A stretch of DNA of 64,000 bases, from contig NZ_CP094473.1 of NCBI RefSeq assembly GCF_023347535.1, forward strand, positions 2,356,001 through 2,420,000. Reading direction: 5' to 3'. This DNA comes from Faecalibacterium sp. HTF-F. GTDB lineage: Bacteria; Bacillota; Clostridia; Oscillospirales; Ruminococcaceae. The position numbers and the translations under genes are program-made. Below, in pieces: positions 42,809-52,345 of this stretch. The notes beneath the pieces are model-generated. The model was not told where the DNA came from. It saw nothing but the letters and a program-made list of their open reading frames with translations, and did not search any database. Numbering within the stretch: the first letter of the stretch is position 1; each line of letters starts with the position of its first letter.

Positions 42809-43936
42809 TCAGTGCTTCTGCACCAGTTTCATCAGGGCAGCGGCAATGCGGTCCAGACTGTCGTCTACCGACAGGCTGCGCGCATTTTTGCCCATCTCGG
42901 CCAGCTTACCAGGCTGTGCCAGCAGATCGGCCACAGTGCCCACCAGCTTTTCGCCCGTCAGGTCTTTTTCCTCAATGACCACGGCAGCACCGGCCTTCTG
43001 CAGCTCCATCGCGTTGAAATACTGATGATTCTCTGCCACATTGGGGCTGGGGATGAGCACCGCAGCGCGGCCCACGGCCTCCAGCTCGGCCAGCGTCAGC
43101 GCACCGGCACGGCTGATGACAAGGTCTGCCGCTGCCAGCAGCTCCGGCATGTTGTTGATGTATTCCTTCACCACAAGGCTGCTGCCCTCAGCAAAGTTCT
43201 TTTCCTTTTCCAGATCCTTGAACAGCTGTACGCCGTACTGACCGGTGGCATGCAGATGCAGCACCGGCTTGTGCTCCCGCTGCTCCCATGCGCACAGGTC
43301 GGCCACCACCTCATTGACGCGGCGTGCGCCCAGACTGCCGCCGAAGGAAAGCACCACGGTGCGGTCGCCTGCGCCAAGCTCGGCACGGATGGCATCCCGC
43401 TCCTTTGCCTTTGTGAACACCTCCGGGCGCACCGGGTTGCCCACCACGATGGTCTTATCGGGTGCTCCCAGCTTCTCCACAGCGGCGGGCACAGCGGCGA
43501 ACACGATGTCCACATCCGGTGCCAGCAGCTTATTGGTCACGCCCGGAAAGGCGTTCTGTTCATGGATAGCGGTATGGATGCCCATTTTTGCAGCGCAGCG
43601 CACCACCGGGCCGGACACATAGCCGCCGCAGCCGATCACGAGATCGGGCCGGACTTCCCTCATGATCTTCTTTGCCTTGGGGCCGGAAAGGGCCAGATTC
43701 CACAGGGTGACGATATTGCGCCTGATGTTGTTCAGCGACAGTCTGCGCTGGAAACCGGTGATCTCGATGTGGTGGAACGGATAGCCTGCCTGCCCCACCA
43801 GACGGTACTCCATGCCCTCCCTACGGCCGGCAAAGTGGATCTCGGCAGAAGGATCTGCCTTTTTGATGGCACCTGCAATGGCAAGTGCCGGGTTGATATG
43901 GCCGGCAGTGCCGCCGGCAGCGATGAGAACTCGCAT
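42809..43936 (-). CDS. murG: UDP-GlcNAc:lipid I N-acetylglucosaminyltransferase
   Basis: This 375-residue GT28 enzyme makes lipid II on the inner membrane face. Conserved segments are LIAAGGTAGHINPALA at the N terminus, IGCGGYVSGPVV, HEQNAFPGVTNKLL, VLSFGGSLGARRVNE and VISRAGALTLAELEAVGR. AGGAGG precedes the ATG. It follows ftsW by 43 bases. Confidence 0.96.
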   Translation of the reverse strand: MRVLIAAGGTAGHINPALAIAGAIKKADPSAEIHFAGRREGMEYRLVGQAGYPFHHIEITGFQRRLSLNNIRRNIVTLWNLALSGPKAKKIMREVRPDLVIGCGGYVSGPVVRCAAKMGIHTAIHEQNAFPGVTNKLLAPDVDIVFAAVPAAVEKLGAPDKTIVVGNPVRPEVFTKAKERDAIRAELGAGDRTVVLSFGGSLGARRVNEVVADLCAWEQREHKPVLHLHATGQYGVQLFKDLEKEKNFAEGSSLVVKEYINNMPELLAAADLVISRAGALTLAELEAVGRAAVLIPSPNVAENHQYFNAMELQKAGAAVVIEEKDLTGEKLVGTVADLLAQPGKLAEMGKNARSLSVDDSLDRIAAALMKLVQKH

Positions 43937-43979
43937 ACTGATTTCCTCCTATATGTGTCCGGCCTTTGCCCGGAGCCTC

Positions 43980-45305
43980 TCATTTCCCGTTCTGTGCACG
44001 GCGGGCATCCTCCAGATTGATGGTCCTGCTGGCCCGTTCGGCCTCCTGCGCCGCACGTTCTGCTTCCCGCCGGGCGTGGTCTGCGGCACGCTGCTGGGCC
44101 GCTCGTTCTCCGTTGCGCCCAATGTTCACCATCACGCCCATTTCTGCCAGCAGCAGGATCAGGCTGGTGCCGCCGGACGAAAAGAAGGGCAGGCTGATGC
44201 CGGTGTTCGGGATGGTATTGGTGACAACGGCAATGTTGCAGAACACCTGCCATGCGATCTGTGCCATAATGCCGATGCCCACCATGGTGCAGAACTGATT
44301 CTCGGCCTTGTAGGCGATCAGCAGGCCCTGCACGATGAACAGGATAAACAGCACGATGATGAGCGTGGCCCCGATGAAGCCCAGCTCCTCGCATACCACG
44401 CTGAAGATAAAGTCATTGGTGCTCTCCGGCAGCCAGAGCTGCTTTTCCACGCTGTTGCCAAGGCCAAGGCCCTTCAGGCCGCCGGAGCCAATGGCATATA
44501 GGCTCTGCTTGGTCTGGGGATTCAGTTTTTCCAGATCGTCCGACCATGTTTTCAGGCGTTTTTGCAGGTACTCAATCGAGTTCACATGGGTCAGCAGCGT
44601 TTCCAGCAGCAGCGCCGCGGTGCCTGCTCCTGCCCATGTAATGATGCCGCCGCTGCCGCTCATCATCAGGATGGTGCCCACGATGGCGGTGGTCAGCAGG
44701 ATGCCGGACATGTGCGGTTCCATGATCAGCAGCACCAGCACCGGTACCAGCGGCAGCACCGGCAGGATGATCTGCCGCACGATGCGGATGAACAGCCAGT
44801 CCTTCAGCCGGACCTTTTCTTTCAGGGACGGACGGAACCGCCCGATCTGCGGTGCACTGGACGCCAGATGCGCCGTGAGCAGGATCATCTCAAACTTAGC
44901 CACCTCAGAGGTCTGCAGGGTCAGTCCTCCCAGACGGATCCAGCGGCGGCAGCCGTTCAGCGGCGGAAAGGCCAGCGTAGCTGCCAGCATGAGCAGCACG
45001 ATCCAGTAACACGGCTTGCACGCCCAGCGCAGAAATCGGTGATCCACATAGCTCATGGCTGCCATGCATCCGATGCCAATGGCCATGCAGAGAATCTGCT
45101 GCTTGATGTAGTGCAGGCTGTCGCCCATGCGCAGGTAGCCGGTGGTGTAGCTTGCGCTGTACAGCATCACAAGGCCAAACGCCATAATGACCGCCAGCGT
45201 TGCCATCCAGTTGATCACCAGCCGGCTCCACGGCCCCGGGTCCCGCTGCAGCGGCGGGGCCCATGTCGTCTCTTTTTGTCTGTATTGTCTGCGGGCGGCT
45301 TCCAT
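43980..45305 (-). CDS. ftsW: FtsW/RodA/SpoVE family peptidoglycan glycosyltransferase
   Basis: This 441-residue SEDS protein polymerises lipid II at the septum. It has about ten membrane segments, with conserved WIRLGGLTLQTSEVAKFEMI, LIMEPHMSG, GSGGLKGLGLGNSVEKQLWL, ESTNDFIFSVVCEELGFIG and NTGISLPFFSSGGTSLI. A cytoplasmic C-terminal tail of about 40 residues is rich in Arg, Ala and Glu and likely helical. Its place next to murG and the PBP supports a division role. Confidence 0.92.
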   Translation of the reverse strand: MEAARRQYRQKETTWAPPLQRDPGPWSRLVINWMATLAVIMAFGLVMLYSASYTTGYLRMGDSLHYIKQQILCMAIGIGCMAAMSYVDHRFLRWACKPCYWIVLLMLAATLAFPPLNGCRRWIRLGGLTLQTSEVAKFEMILLTAHLASSAPQIGRFRPSLKEKVRLKDWLFIRIVRQIILPVLPLVPVLVLLIMEPHMSGILLTTAIVGTILMMSGSGGIITWAGAGTAALLLETLLTHVNSIEYLQKRLKTWSDDLEKLNPQTKQSLYAIGSGGLKGLGLGNSVEKQLWLPESTNDFIFSVVCEELGFIGATLIIVLFILFIVQGLLIAYKAENQFCTMVGIGIMAQIAWQVFCNIAVVTNTIPNTGISLPFFSSGGTSLILLLAEMGVMVNIGRNGERAAQQRAADHARREAERAAQEAERASRTINLEDARRAQNGK

Positions 45306-45339
45306 TGCCCTTCCCCCTCGTTTTTTCAGAATAAAGCGC

Positions 45340-46350
45340 TCAGGCCCAGCGTGCCAGACGCACGGCCAGCGCCAGCCCGCACACGCTCAGGGCGCACAGG
45401 CTGTAAAAAACATTCACCGCACTCAGGCCGCGCTTTTCCAGCCAGCGGTGCAGCGGCGCAGCCGCGAACAGCGGCCTGCCCCGGCGGCGGTAAAACAGGA
45501 TCTGCAGCGCCACCATACCGCCTTCCAGCCAGAAGGGCAGCGCCAGCGGGACGCTGAGCTCTGCATAGCCGATGCACAACGGGATGCAGCCGATGGCTCC
45601 CGCCGCAAACAGACACCCGCATTTTCCGGGGTGCAGCTTTGCCGGCGGGAAATCCCACAGCAGAAAGGCCATCAGTGCTCCGGCCAGTGCTGCCGGGAAC
45701 ACCGCCAGCGGGAACCATCCCAGCTGCGTTTCCAGCATCATCAGGCCCAGCATAGCCACAAAGGCCGTGCCGCACACCGTGCCGTCCGCGCCGTCGGCCA
45801 CGCGGGCCGCTTCGGCCAGCGCCACCAGCAGTGCGCCCCACAGCAGCGGTGCCGGAGCAAACCGGATATAGCCTGTTCCCGGCAGGACGAGCCCGGCAGG
45901 CAGGCAGCCGCTCAGGGCAAGCAGTCCCAGCACCAGAGCCGCAGCAGCCGCTTCCAGCGCAAGGCGCGGTGCACGGCGCATGCCCAGCGCCGAACGGCTG
46001 CGGATGCATGCAAGGTCATCTGCTACGCCCACAGCACCAAAGGCAAACGTGCCCAGCAGCGCAATGAGCAGCCGGGACATCATCTGCCGGTCGCTGCCAA
46101 GCAGGGAGGGCTGCGCGGCACATGCCGCCAGCCATCCAGCACCCACTGCAGCCAGCGTGCCCACCATCAGGCACAGCCCGCCGATCGTGGGCACAGGCTC
46201 TTCCGGTTCCTTCCGGTCGGTCTCCTGTTCCGGCTGCGCGCCGCGCATCGTGCGCTGCAGCTCCCGCAGCAGCGGCACCATCAGATTGCCGAGCGCCGCC
46301 GTCAGTGCAAAACCCAGTACCGACGCGGCGATCAAGGCGAAACGAATCAT
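45340..46350 (-). CDS. divergent MraY-like phosphotransferase-family protein
   Basis: This 336-residue multi-pass membrane protein lies where mraY normally sits, between murF and ftsW. It keeps PTIGG, an Asp pair in GVADDLACI (family: DDxxK) and VADGADGT (family: NAVNLTDGLDGL), but lacks the Asn residues and the Lys of those motifs. HRWLEKRG replaces the usual HHHFEL. The membrane pattern and length fit MraY. Either it is a highly derived lipid I synthase or an inactive/regulatory paralogue with true mraY elsewhere. Its DNA is very G/C-rich. Confidence 0.75.
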   Translation of the reverse strand: MIRFALIAASVLGFALTAALGNLMVPLLRELQRTMRGAQPEQETDRKEPEEPVPTIGGLCLMVGTLAAVGAGWLAACAAQPSLLGSDRQMMSRLLIALLGTFAFGAVGVADDLACIRSRSALGMRRAPRLALEAAAAALVLGLLALSGCLPAGLVLPGTGYIRFAPAPLLWGALLVALAEAARVADGADGTVCGTAFVAMLGLMMLETQLGWFPLAVFPAALAGALMAFLLWDFPPAKLHPGKCGCLFAAGAIGCIPLCIGYAELSVPLALPFWLEGGMVALQILFYRRRGRPLFAAAPLHRWLEKRGLSAVNVFYSLCALSVCGLALAVRLARWA

Positions 46351-46379
46351 TTTTCAGTCTCCAAATTCATGCCGGAATG

Positions 46380-47762
46380 TTATTCTTCGGCATCTTTCTG
46401 CTCTGCGTAGAAAATTTCCAGCACCTTTTCCAGAGCCATGCCGTGGCTGGCCTTTACCAGCAGTGCATCGCCAGGCTCCATGCGGTCCAGCAGAGCATCC
46501 GCAGCTTCGCGGTAGCTGTCTGCGTGCAGGGTCTTGACCCCCTTGGCCGCAGCCACCACAGCGGTGCGCTTTGCATTTTCGCCGTAGGTCACAAGGCAGT
46601 ACAGATCGCTCTCTGCGGCCAGACGGCCCAGCTCCTCATGGGCTTCGCGGGAAAGCTCGCCCAGCTCCAGCATATCGCCCAGCAGGGCAAAGCGGCGCTT
46701 GCAGGGAAACTCCTTGAACATGGCAAGGGCAGCCTTCATGCTGTCGGGGTTTGCATTGTAGCAGTCCTCAATGACGGTAACGCCCTTGCTGTGCACCACC
46801 TTCTGGCGGCGGCCGGTCTGCTCAAAATTGGAAAGGCCCTTGATGACGCCGTGCGCATCGCAGCCCAGACGGGTGGCGGCGCAGTAAGCAGCCAGTGCAT
46901 TGGCAACATTATGCCTGCCCATGGCCGGGATCCGCACCACAAAGGTGCCCTCTTCCTGATCTTCCAGAACAAAGCTCATGCCGTCAGTCTCCTGCCGGAT
47001 AGACAGCGCACACACGTCCGCATTCTCGTCCGTCAGGCTGAACCACACCGGGCGCACATGCTCCGGCAGCTTTGCCTTGCGCAGGAAGGGATCGTCATAG
47101 TTCAGCACCAGTGGTGCGCCCTCGGGCAGGCCGGCGCAGATCTCCAGCTTTGCCTTGCAGATGTTCTCCTGACTGCCCAGATTCCCGATGTGGGACACGC
47201 CGATGCAGGTGATGATGCCCACATCCGGACGGGCGGCACGGGCCAGACGGTCGATCTCGCCCGCATGGCTCATGCCCATTTCAATGACCGCATACTCGGT
47301 GCTGCTGCCAATGCGCATCAGGGTGCGGGGCATGCCCAGCTCATTGTTCTGGTTGCCCTCGGTCTTGATGGTCTCGCCAAAACCGGCAAGGGCCGCATAG
47401 GTCATCTGCTTGGTGGTGGTTTTGCCCACGCTGCCGGTCACGCCCACCATCTTGGGGTGATACTGGCTGCGGTAGTTGGCGCCCATCACCATCATCGCGT
47501 GGTAGCTGTCCGGGCAGAGGATGGCCTTCTCCGCAGGAACACCCTCCACCGGGTGGTTCACCACCACGTAAACAGCGCCGTTTTCCAGTGCCTTTGCCGC
47601 AAAGTCGTGGCCGTCAAATTTTTCGCCCGGGAAGGCCACAAAGATGCAGCCGGGCCGCACCTCGCGGCTGTCGGTGGTCACAGACTCCACCTGTACCTCT
47701 TCCGGGATGGAACCCGCGGGCACCAGCCCTGCCAGAAGCTTGCTTGCAGAAATTTTTTCCAT
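46380..47762 (-). CDS. murF: UDP-MurNAc-tripeptide:D-Ala-D-Ala ligase
   Basis: This 460-residue ligase completes the UDP-MurNAc-pentapeptide. Motifs are SRECRPGCIFV-like DSREVRPGCIFVAFPGE at about residue 30, the ATP loop GVTGSVGKTTTKQM near residue 112, EMGMSHAGEIDRLA, MGRHNVANALAAYC and EDCYNANPDSMKAAL. The ATG at 47762 matches the family N terminus (MEKISASKLLAG). Repeat R3 separates it from the upstream PBP gene. Confidence 0.95.
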   Translation of the reverse strand: MEKISASKLLAGLVPAGSIPEEVQVESVTTDSREVRPGCIFVAFPGEKFDGHDFAAKALENGAVYVVVNHPVEGVPAEKAILCPDSYHAMMVMGANYRSQYHPKMVGVTGSVGKTTTKQMTYAALAGFGETIKTEGNQNNELGMPRTLMRIGSSTEYAVIEMGMSHAGEIDRLARAARPDVGIITCIGVSHIGNLGSQENICKAKLEICAGLPEGAPLVLNYDDPFLRKAKLPEHVRPVWFSLTDENADVCALSIRQETDGMSFVLEDQEEGTFVVRIPAMGRHNVANALAAYCAATRLGCDAHGVIKGLSNFEQTGRRQKVVHSKGVTVIEDCYNANPDSMKAALAMFKEFPCKRRFALLGDMLELGELSREAHEELGRLAAESDLYCLVTYGENAKRTAVVAAAKGVKTLHADSYREAADALLDRMEPGDALLVKASHGMALEKVLEIFYAEQKDAEE

Positions 47763-47792
47763 TGGTTCTTTCCCCTCTCTTTTATCTTGTAA

Positions 47793-47952
47793 AACCCTCT
47801 CAGTCAATGCCTGCGGCATTGCCAGCGCCCCCGAAAGGGGAGCTCTTTTGCATCTTACGATAAAGTGCAGTTCTTCAGAAGATTCACTTTACCGTGCCCA
47901 CTCATAAAGCTCGCCCTTCGGGAGAGCTGGCGCGCAAGCGCCTGAGAGGGTT
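47793..47952. repeat. AACCCTCTCAG repeat element, copy R3 (between the PBP gene and murF)
   Basis: Inverted ends AACCCTCTCAG and CTGAGAGGGTT enclose GCGCCCCC...GGGGAGCTCTTTT and GCTCGCCCTTCGGGAGAGC, with a longer, A/T-richer centre than R1 and R2. It fills the whole gap inside the division operon. Confidence 0.78.
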
Positions 47953-47956
47953 CTTG

Positions 47957-50440
47957 TTACCCACAGGTAATGGTCACGATGGTGCCGCGCTGCACGCTGG
48001 AGCCGGGCTCCTCGCTCTGCGCCTGCACCGTGCCGCCTGTATTCCCCTCTACCACACAGTTCAGTCCGGCAGCGGACAGCATCTGGCGGGCAAAGTCCGC
48101 GCTCTTGCCGGTCACATCCGGCACCTCGGTATGGCTGCCCTCGTAGGTATCGGTATACAGATACACAGTGGTGCCATAGGCCACCTTTGCACCTGCATGG
48201 GGGTACTGGTAGGTAACAGCTGCTGCCGCCTGACTGGCTGTGCTTTCGGCCAGCTGATGCTTGAGGCCCTTGATGTTCAGCTGCACCTGTGCGCTGCTCC
48301 ACTCGGTGCCCACCAGATTCGGCACCGTGACCACCGTCTGGCTGCGATCCTCGCCGTCGGCGGCAATGCCAAGGTACGGCGCGATCTCGCTGATGATGTT
48401 GCCCACAACGGGAGCCGCCAGCAGGGACGAATAGTCCGTTCTGGCGTTGTTGGGGTCATCCAGCATCACATAGACGATGATCTCCGGGTCGTCGGCGGGC
48501 AGCACGGCGGCAAAGGATGCCACCTTCTTGTAGTCGCCATCGGCGCGGCGGTCCATGTTCAGCTGTTCGGAAGTGCCGGACTTGCCGCCGATGCGGTAGC
48601 CGGACACATAGGCGTACTTGCCGCCGCCGGTACCGGCGCCCACCTCATATTCCATGATCTGGCGGATCACGTTGCTGGTGCTCTCGCTGACCACCTGACG
48701 GCGGACATTGGCGCCGATCTCCTCAATGACGTTGCCGTTGGCATCGGTGATCTTATCCACGACATGGGGCGTGACCAGATAGCCGCCGTTGACCGCTGCA
48801 GCCACCGCCGTGCACATCTGCAGCGGGGTGATCGCCATGGCCTGACCAAAGGCCGAGGATGCCAGCTGCACTTCGCCCAGCTGGCTGCCCTTGTAGTACT
48901 GCATAAAACCGGTCTCGCTGGGCAGGTCCACGCCCGTGCGGTCGGTGAAACCAAAGGCGTCAAAGTAATTGTAGAACGTCTGAGATCCAATCCTCTGGCC
49001 CAGCTGGATGTAATAGATATTGCAGCTCTGGCGCAGGGCATCGGCCAGATTGATGGTGCCGTGGGCCTTGTGGCCTGCACAGTGGTAGGTCTCCTTGGCC
49101 ACGCCGTAGGCACCGGCGCAGGTAAAGGTGGTGTTGATATTCGCCAGACCGGAATCTACGCCCATGGCCGAGGTGATCACCTTGAACACGCTTCCGGGGT
49201 AATACAGCTCGGTGATGGTCTTGTTCTTCCACTGGATATCCCGGAAGTAGCCGGAATAGTCCGCTTCCTCGTCCAGAATGCGGTTGCCGTTTGCGTCCTT
49301 GAGCTCGTTGCCGTTTTCATCCTTTTTGTAGATGCCGTACAGCTCCGGCTCGGCGTGCACCAGCTCGTTGAGATAATCCAGATTGGCACTGTAATCCAGC
49401 GGATCGTTGGGGTCAAAGTCCGGCTTGGAGGCCATTGCCAGAATAGCACCGGTCTTGACATTCATCACGATAGCCGCGCCGCGGTTCTCCACCGTGTTGG
49501 CTGCAATGGCTTCGTTCAGATACCGCTCCACGATCTCCTGCACGTTCACATCCAGCGAAAGCACCAGATTGCTGCCGTCCTTGGCGGCAAAGGTGGTGGC
49601 ATTCTCGTCCGCAATGGCATTGTTGTAGGCGTTGCGCTTGGTGATGGTGCGGCCGTCCACACCGGCCAATGTGGACTGATAGGATTTTTCCAGTCCGTAG
49701 GTGCCGATGCCGTCGGCATCCGTAAAGCCCAGCACCGCCGCCGCAAATGCCCCGTAGGGATAATTGCGCTGAAAGCTCTTCTCGCTGCCCACCGAGATAT
49801 TTCCCTTGCGGGATGTGCCATTGGCACGCTTGTGCGCCTTATTGAACTGCGAAACATACGATTCAATGGACAGCTTGACGGCGTTGTTCACCTTGGTGGC
49901 CAGCACCTGATATCTGGTGTCGGTTTTGGAAAGTGCATCGTAGACCTTCTGGTACTGGGTCTGGTACGCCTCCGACGAGGTGTCCACCGCGTCCAGACTC
50001 TCACCGTCGCCGGAGAGCAGGCGCAGGGTCAGCTCCCGGCTCACCTCGGCGCACATGGCGGGGTCCAGTGTGCGCACCTCGTTGTCCTCCTCGCCGGTGG
50101 AGGTGTACAGGATCTTGCTGTTGTCCGGGTCGGCCCAGATGGTCCACACCACACTGGTGGAAGCCAGCGTGATGCCGGAGCTATCATAGATTTCGCCGCG
50201 GGTCGCCTTGATGGTGGTATCCAGCAGCTGCTGCTTTGCCGCCAGCTGACGATAAGTCTCGCCGTTCCGGATCTGGATGTTATACAGGCTGTAGGTCACA
50301 CGGATGGCCGCAAGCCCCATGATCGCAAGGGCCAGACTGCCGCAGAGCAGGCTGATTTTGGGGTTCATGCGGGCACTGGCACCGGTATCCGGCCATGGCC
50401 CTTTTATTTTTTTGGTGATCTTTCGGAAAAATTTTGGCAT
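47957..50440 (-). CDS. class B penicillin-binding protein with PASTA domains (FtsI/SpoVD type)
   Basis: This 827-residue transpeptidase has a basic cytoplasmic start and one membrane helix (ISLLCGSLALAIMGLAAIRV), a dimerisation domain, and the transpeptidase domain with SVFK (PGSVFKVITS), SCN (RQSCNIYYIQ) and KSGTSEQ. Two C-terminal PASTA domains follow (VPNLVGTEWSSAQVQ and VPDVTGKSADFARQML). ATG at 50440 is chosen for its CAGGAG site. It cross-links septal peptidoglycan; being in the division cluster favours vegetative FtsI over a sporulation role. Confidence 0.93.
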   Translation of the reverse strand: MPKFFRKITKKIKGPWPDTGASARMNPKISLLCGSLALAIMGLAAIRVTYSLYNIQIRNGETYRQLAAKQQLLDTTIKATRGEIYDSSGITLASTSVVWTIWADPDNSKILYTSTGEEDNEVRTLDPAMCAEVSRELTLRLLSGDGESLDAVDTSSEAYQTQYQKVYDALSKTDTRYQVLATKVNNAVKLSIESYVSQFNKAHKRANGTSRKGNISVGSEKSFQRNYPYGAFAAAVLGFTDADGIGTYGLEKSYQSTLAGVDGRTITKRNAYNNAIADENATTFAAKDGSNLVLSLDVNVQEIVERYLNEAIAANTVENRGAAIVMNVKTGAILAMASKPDFDPNDPLDYSANLDYLNELVHAEPELYGIYKKDENGNELKDANGNRILDEEADYSGYFRDIQWKNKTITELYYPGSVFKVITSAMGVDSGLANINTTFTCAGAYGVAKETYHCAGHKAHGTINLADALRQSCNIYYIQLGQRIGSQTFYNYFDAFGFTDRTGVDLPSETGFMQYYKGSQLGEVQLASSAFGQAMAITPLQMCTAVAAAVNGGYLVTPHVVDKITDANGNVIEEIGANVRRQVVSESTSNVIRQIMEYEVGAGTGGGKYAYVSGYRIGGKSGTSEQLNMDRRADGDYKKVASFAAVLPADDPEIIVYVMLDDPNNARTDYSSLLAAPVVGNIISEIAPYLGIAADGEDRSQTVVTVPNLVGTEWSSAQVQLNIKGLKHQLAESTASQAAAAVTYQYPHAGAKVAYGTTVYLYTDTYEGSHTEVPDVTGKSADFARQMLSAAGLNCVVEGNTGGTVQAQSEEPGSSVQRGTIVTITCG

Positions 50441-50566
50441 GGTATGCTCCTGCAGCAAAAGGCAGTTTCTGCTTCCCGCCGCACTTTTATTGGATTTGAA
50501 GTTTTTTTGCAAAGGGGGCATAAAACCGAAAAAGCGTGCGCTGCCGCACGCTTTCCCGTACCTGAT

Positions 50567-51046
50567 TCACCTTATGGTGCCAAGAATGTTCACTGCTCCG
50601 TTATAGATAAAGTCAGTCCACTGCCGCACAGCGGACTGGGTGCGCTCCAGCGTATCGCTCTCGCCCAGACGGATGTAGGTGATCTGGCTCTGGTCGATCT
50701 TCATCAGGCCCAGACGCCCGGCGGTTTCCTCCACGCTGGTGATATTGGTCTTGCTGTTCAGGGTACTGTTGTAATAAGTATACTGGCTCTGCTCGCTCAC
50801 CAGCTGTGCCTTTGCATCCTGGATCTGATCGTTCAGCTCCACCAGCTGGGATTCGCTCCACAGCAGGCTGATGGCAAAGCCCACCAGCAGCGCAGCTGCC
50901 ACCAGATTCATGGCATTGTGCACCGCTGCCTGCAGCGGCGTAAGACGGCGCTTGCCGCCCTTTGCAACACGCAGGTTCGCCTTGCGCTGTGTCTGCGGGG
51001 CTTTTCTGCGCCGCACTGCGTTATAATCGTATGCTGCCTGACCCAT
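50567..51046 (-). CDS. ftsL: FtsL-like division protein
   Basis: This 159-residue bitopic protein has a basic N terminus (about 1-40), a membrane helix (AMNLVAAALLVGFAISLLW) and a coiled-coil ectodomain (SESQLVELNDQIQDAKAQLV, SEQSQYTYYN). Size, topology and location between rsmH and the PBP gene identify it as FtsL; sequence similarity alone is weak in this family. Confidence 0.82.
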   Translation of the reverse strand: MGQAAYDYNAVRRRKAPQTQRKANLRVAKGGKRRLTPLQAAVHNAMNLVAAALLVGFAISLLWSESQLVELNDQIQDAKAQLVSEQSQYTYYNSTLNSKTNITSVEETAGRLGLMKIDQSQITYIRLGESDTLERTQSAVRQWTDFIYNGAVNILGTIR

Positions 51047-51081
51047 GGCTTGCTCTCCTCCTCACAAAACAGGTATTCTGT

Positions 51082-52047
51082 TCAGCATTTTTCCAAAACT
51101 CTCAGGTGGGCAGAACGGCTGCGCCGGTTCTCCTCCAGTTCCTGACTGTTTGCCTCAATGGGCTTGCGGGTGACAAGCTTTGCTTTTGCCTTGCCCCCGC
51201 ACACGCACACCGGAAACTCCGGCGGGCAGGTACAGGCTGTGGACCAGCGGCGGAATTTGTTCTTCACCAGCCTGTCCTCCAGCGAGTGGAAGGTGATCAC
51301 ACACAGCCGACCGCCCGGCGCAAGGTGATCAAAAATGGTATCCAGCCCTTCCTCCAGCGCATCCAGTTCATGGTTCACTGCAATGCGCAGCGCCTGAAAG
51401 GTGCGGCGGGAAGGGTTCTTGTTCTTGCGGCGTTCTGCCGGCGGCATGGCGCTGGCCACGATGTCTGCCAGCTGCAGGGTCGTTTCAATGGGAGCGTTTT
51501 CTCTCGCTTCCACGATCCTGCCCGTGATCTGCCATGCAAAAGGCTCCTCGCCGTAATCCCGCAGGATGCGTGCCAGCTCTTCGCGGCTCTCGGTGTTCAC
51601 AAGGTCTGCCGCCGTCTCGCCCTGCTGGCTCATCCGCATGTCCAGCGGTGCATCTGCCCGGTAGGAAAATCCCCGGGCTGCATCGTCCAGCTGATGGCTG
51701 GAAACGCCAAGATCCAGCAGTGCGCCGTTGATCTTGTCGATGCCAAGGCTTTCCAGAGCTTGTCCCGCATAGCGGAAGTTGATCTGCACCACCGTAGCGG
51801 GCAGGCCCGCCAGACGGGAACGTGCGGTCTGCACGGCATCCGGGTCCTGATCCAGCGAGATCAGGCGTCCGCCCTTTGCCGCATCCAATCGCAGGGCGAT
51901 CTGGCGGGAATGTCCCGCGCCGCCCGCCGTTCCGTCAAGGTAAGTGCCAGCCGGGTCGATGGCAAGACCCTCCAGACACTCGTTCAGCAGGACCGGGATA
52001 TGCTCAAACGAGGCCGGGTCAAAGGCTGCTTGTGTTTCAAGTTCCAT
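51082..52047 (-). CDS. rsmH: 16S rRNA (cytosine(1402)-N(4))-methyltransferase
   Basis: This 321-residue SAM-dependent enzyme has HIPVLLNECLEGLAIDPAG, YLDGTAGGAGHSRQI (SAM loop), LISLDQDPDAV, GALLDLGVSSHQLD, RRTFQALRIAVNHELDALEE and the C-terminal VITFHSLEDRLVKN. It opens the division cluster; the usual preceding mraZ is absent, and a promoter lies 87 bases upstream. Confidence 0.96.
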   Translation of the reverse strand: MELETQAAFDPASFEHIPVLLNECLEGLAIDPAGTYLDGTAGGAGHSRQIALRLDAAKGGRLISLDQDPDAVQTARSRLAGLPATVVQINFRYAGQALESLGIDKINGALLDLGVSSHQLDDAARGFSYRADAPLDMRMSQQGETAADLVNTESREELARILRDYGEEPFAWQITGRIVEARENAPIETTLQLADIVASAMPPAERRKNKNPSRRTFQALRIAVNHELDALEEGLDTIFDHLAPGGRLCVITFHSLEDRLVKNKFRRWSTACTCPPEFPVCVCGGKAKAKLVTRKPIEANSQELEENRRSRSAHLRVLEKC

Positions 52048-52133
52048 CGGTACGGCCTCCTTTCTTCGTTCATGGCTTTGTGCATCAGCGGGCTGTGCGC
52101 GCAGTGCATGCTTTCGTCCGATGACACAGCTTT

Positions 52134-52162
52134 ATTGTAGCAAATCAAGCCCTTGAATGCAA
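52134..52162 (-). promoter_or_regulatory. promoter of the division/cell-wall cluster
   Basis: TTGCAT (52157-52162), a 17-base spacer and TACAAT (52134-52139) with TGC before the -10, on the minus strand. Confidence 0.75.
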
Positions 52163-52197
52163 GGGTTTCCGTTTTCGTTTTTCCTGCAAAATGTAAC

Positions 52198-52242
52198 AAA
52201 AAAAGCCCCTACCAGCCGTCATTTTTGCCTGCAGGGACTTTG
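52198..52242 (-). terminator. terminator after the rsmD/coiled-coil unit
   Basis: On the minus strand AAGTCCCTGC (52240-52231) pairs, with a G-T wobble, with GTAGGGGCTT and is followed by T7. It insulates the division cluster promoter. Confidence 0.65.
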
Positions 52243-52345
52243 TTATTCCGGGGATGTGTAATTTGTGTGTGAGCTTGTGGGTGCAGAGCCTCTCTGCCCG
52301 GCTGTCCGGTGCTTTTGCTGCGGTGTTACATCATGCAGCCGCAGT

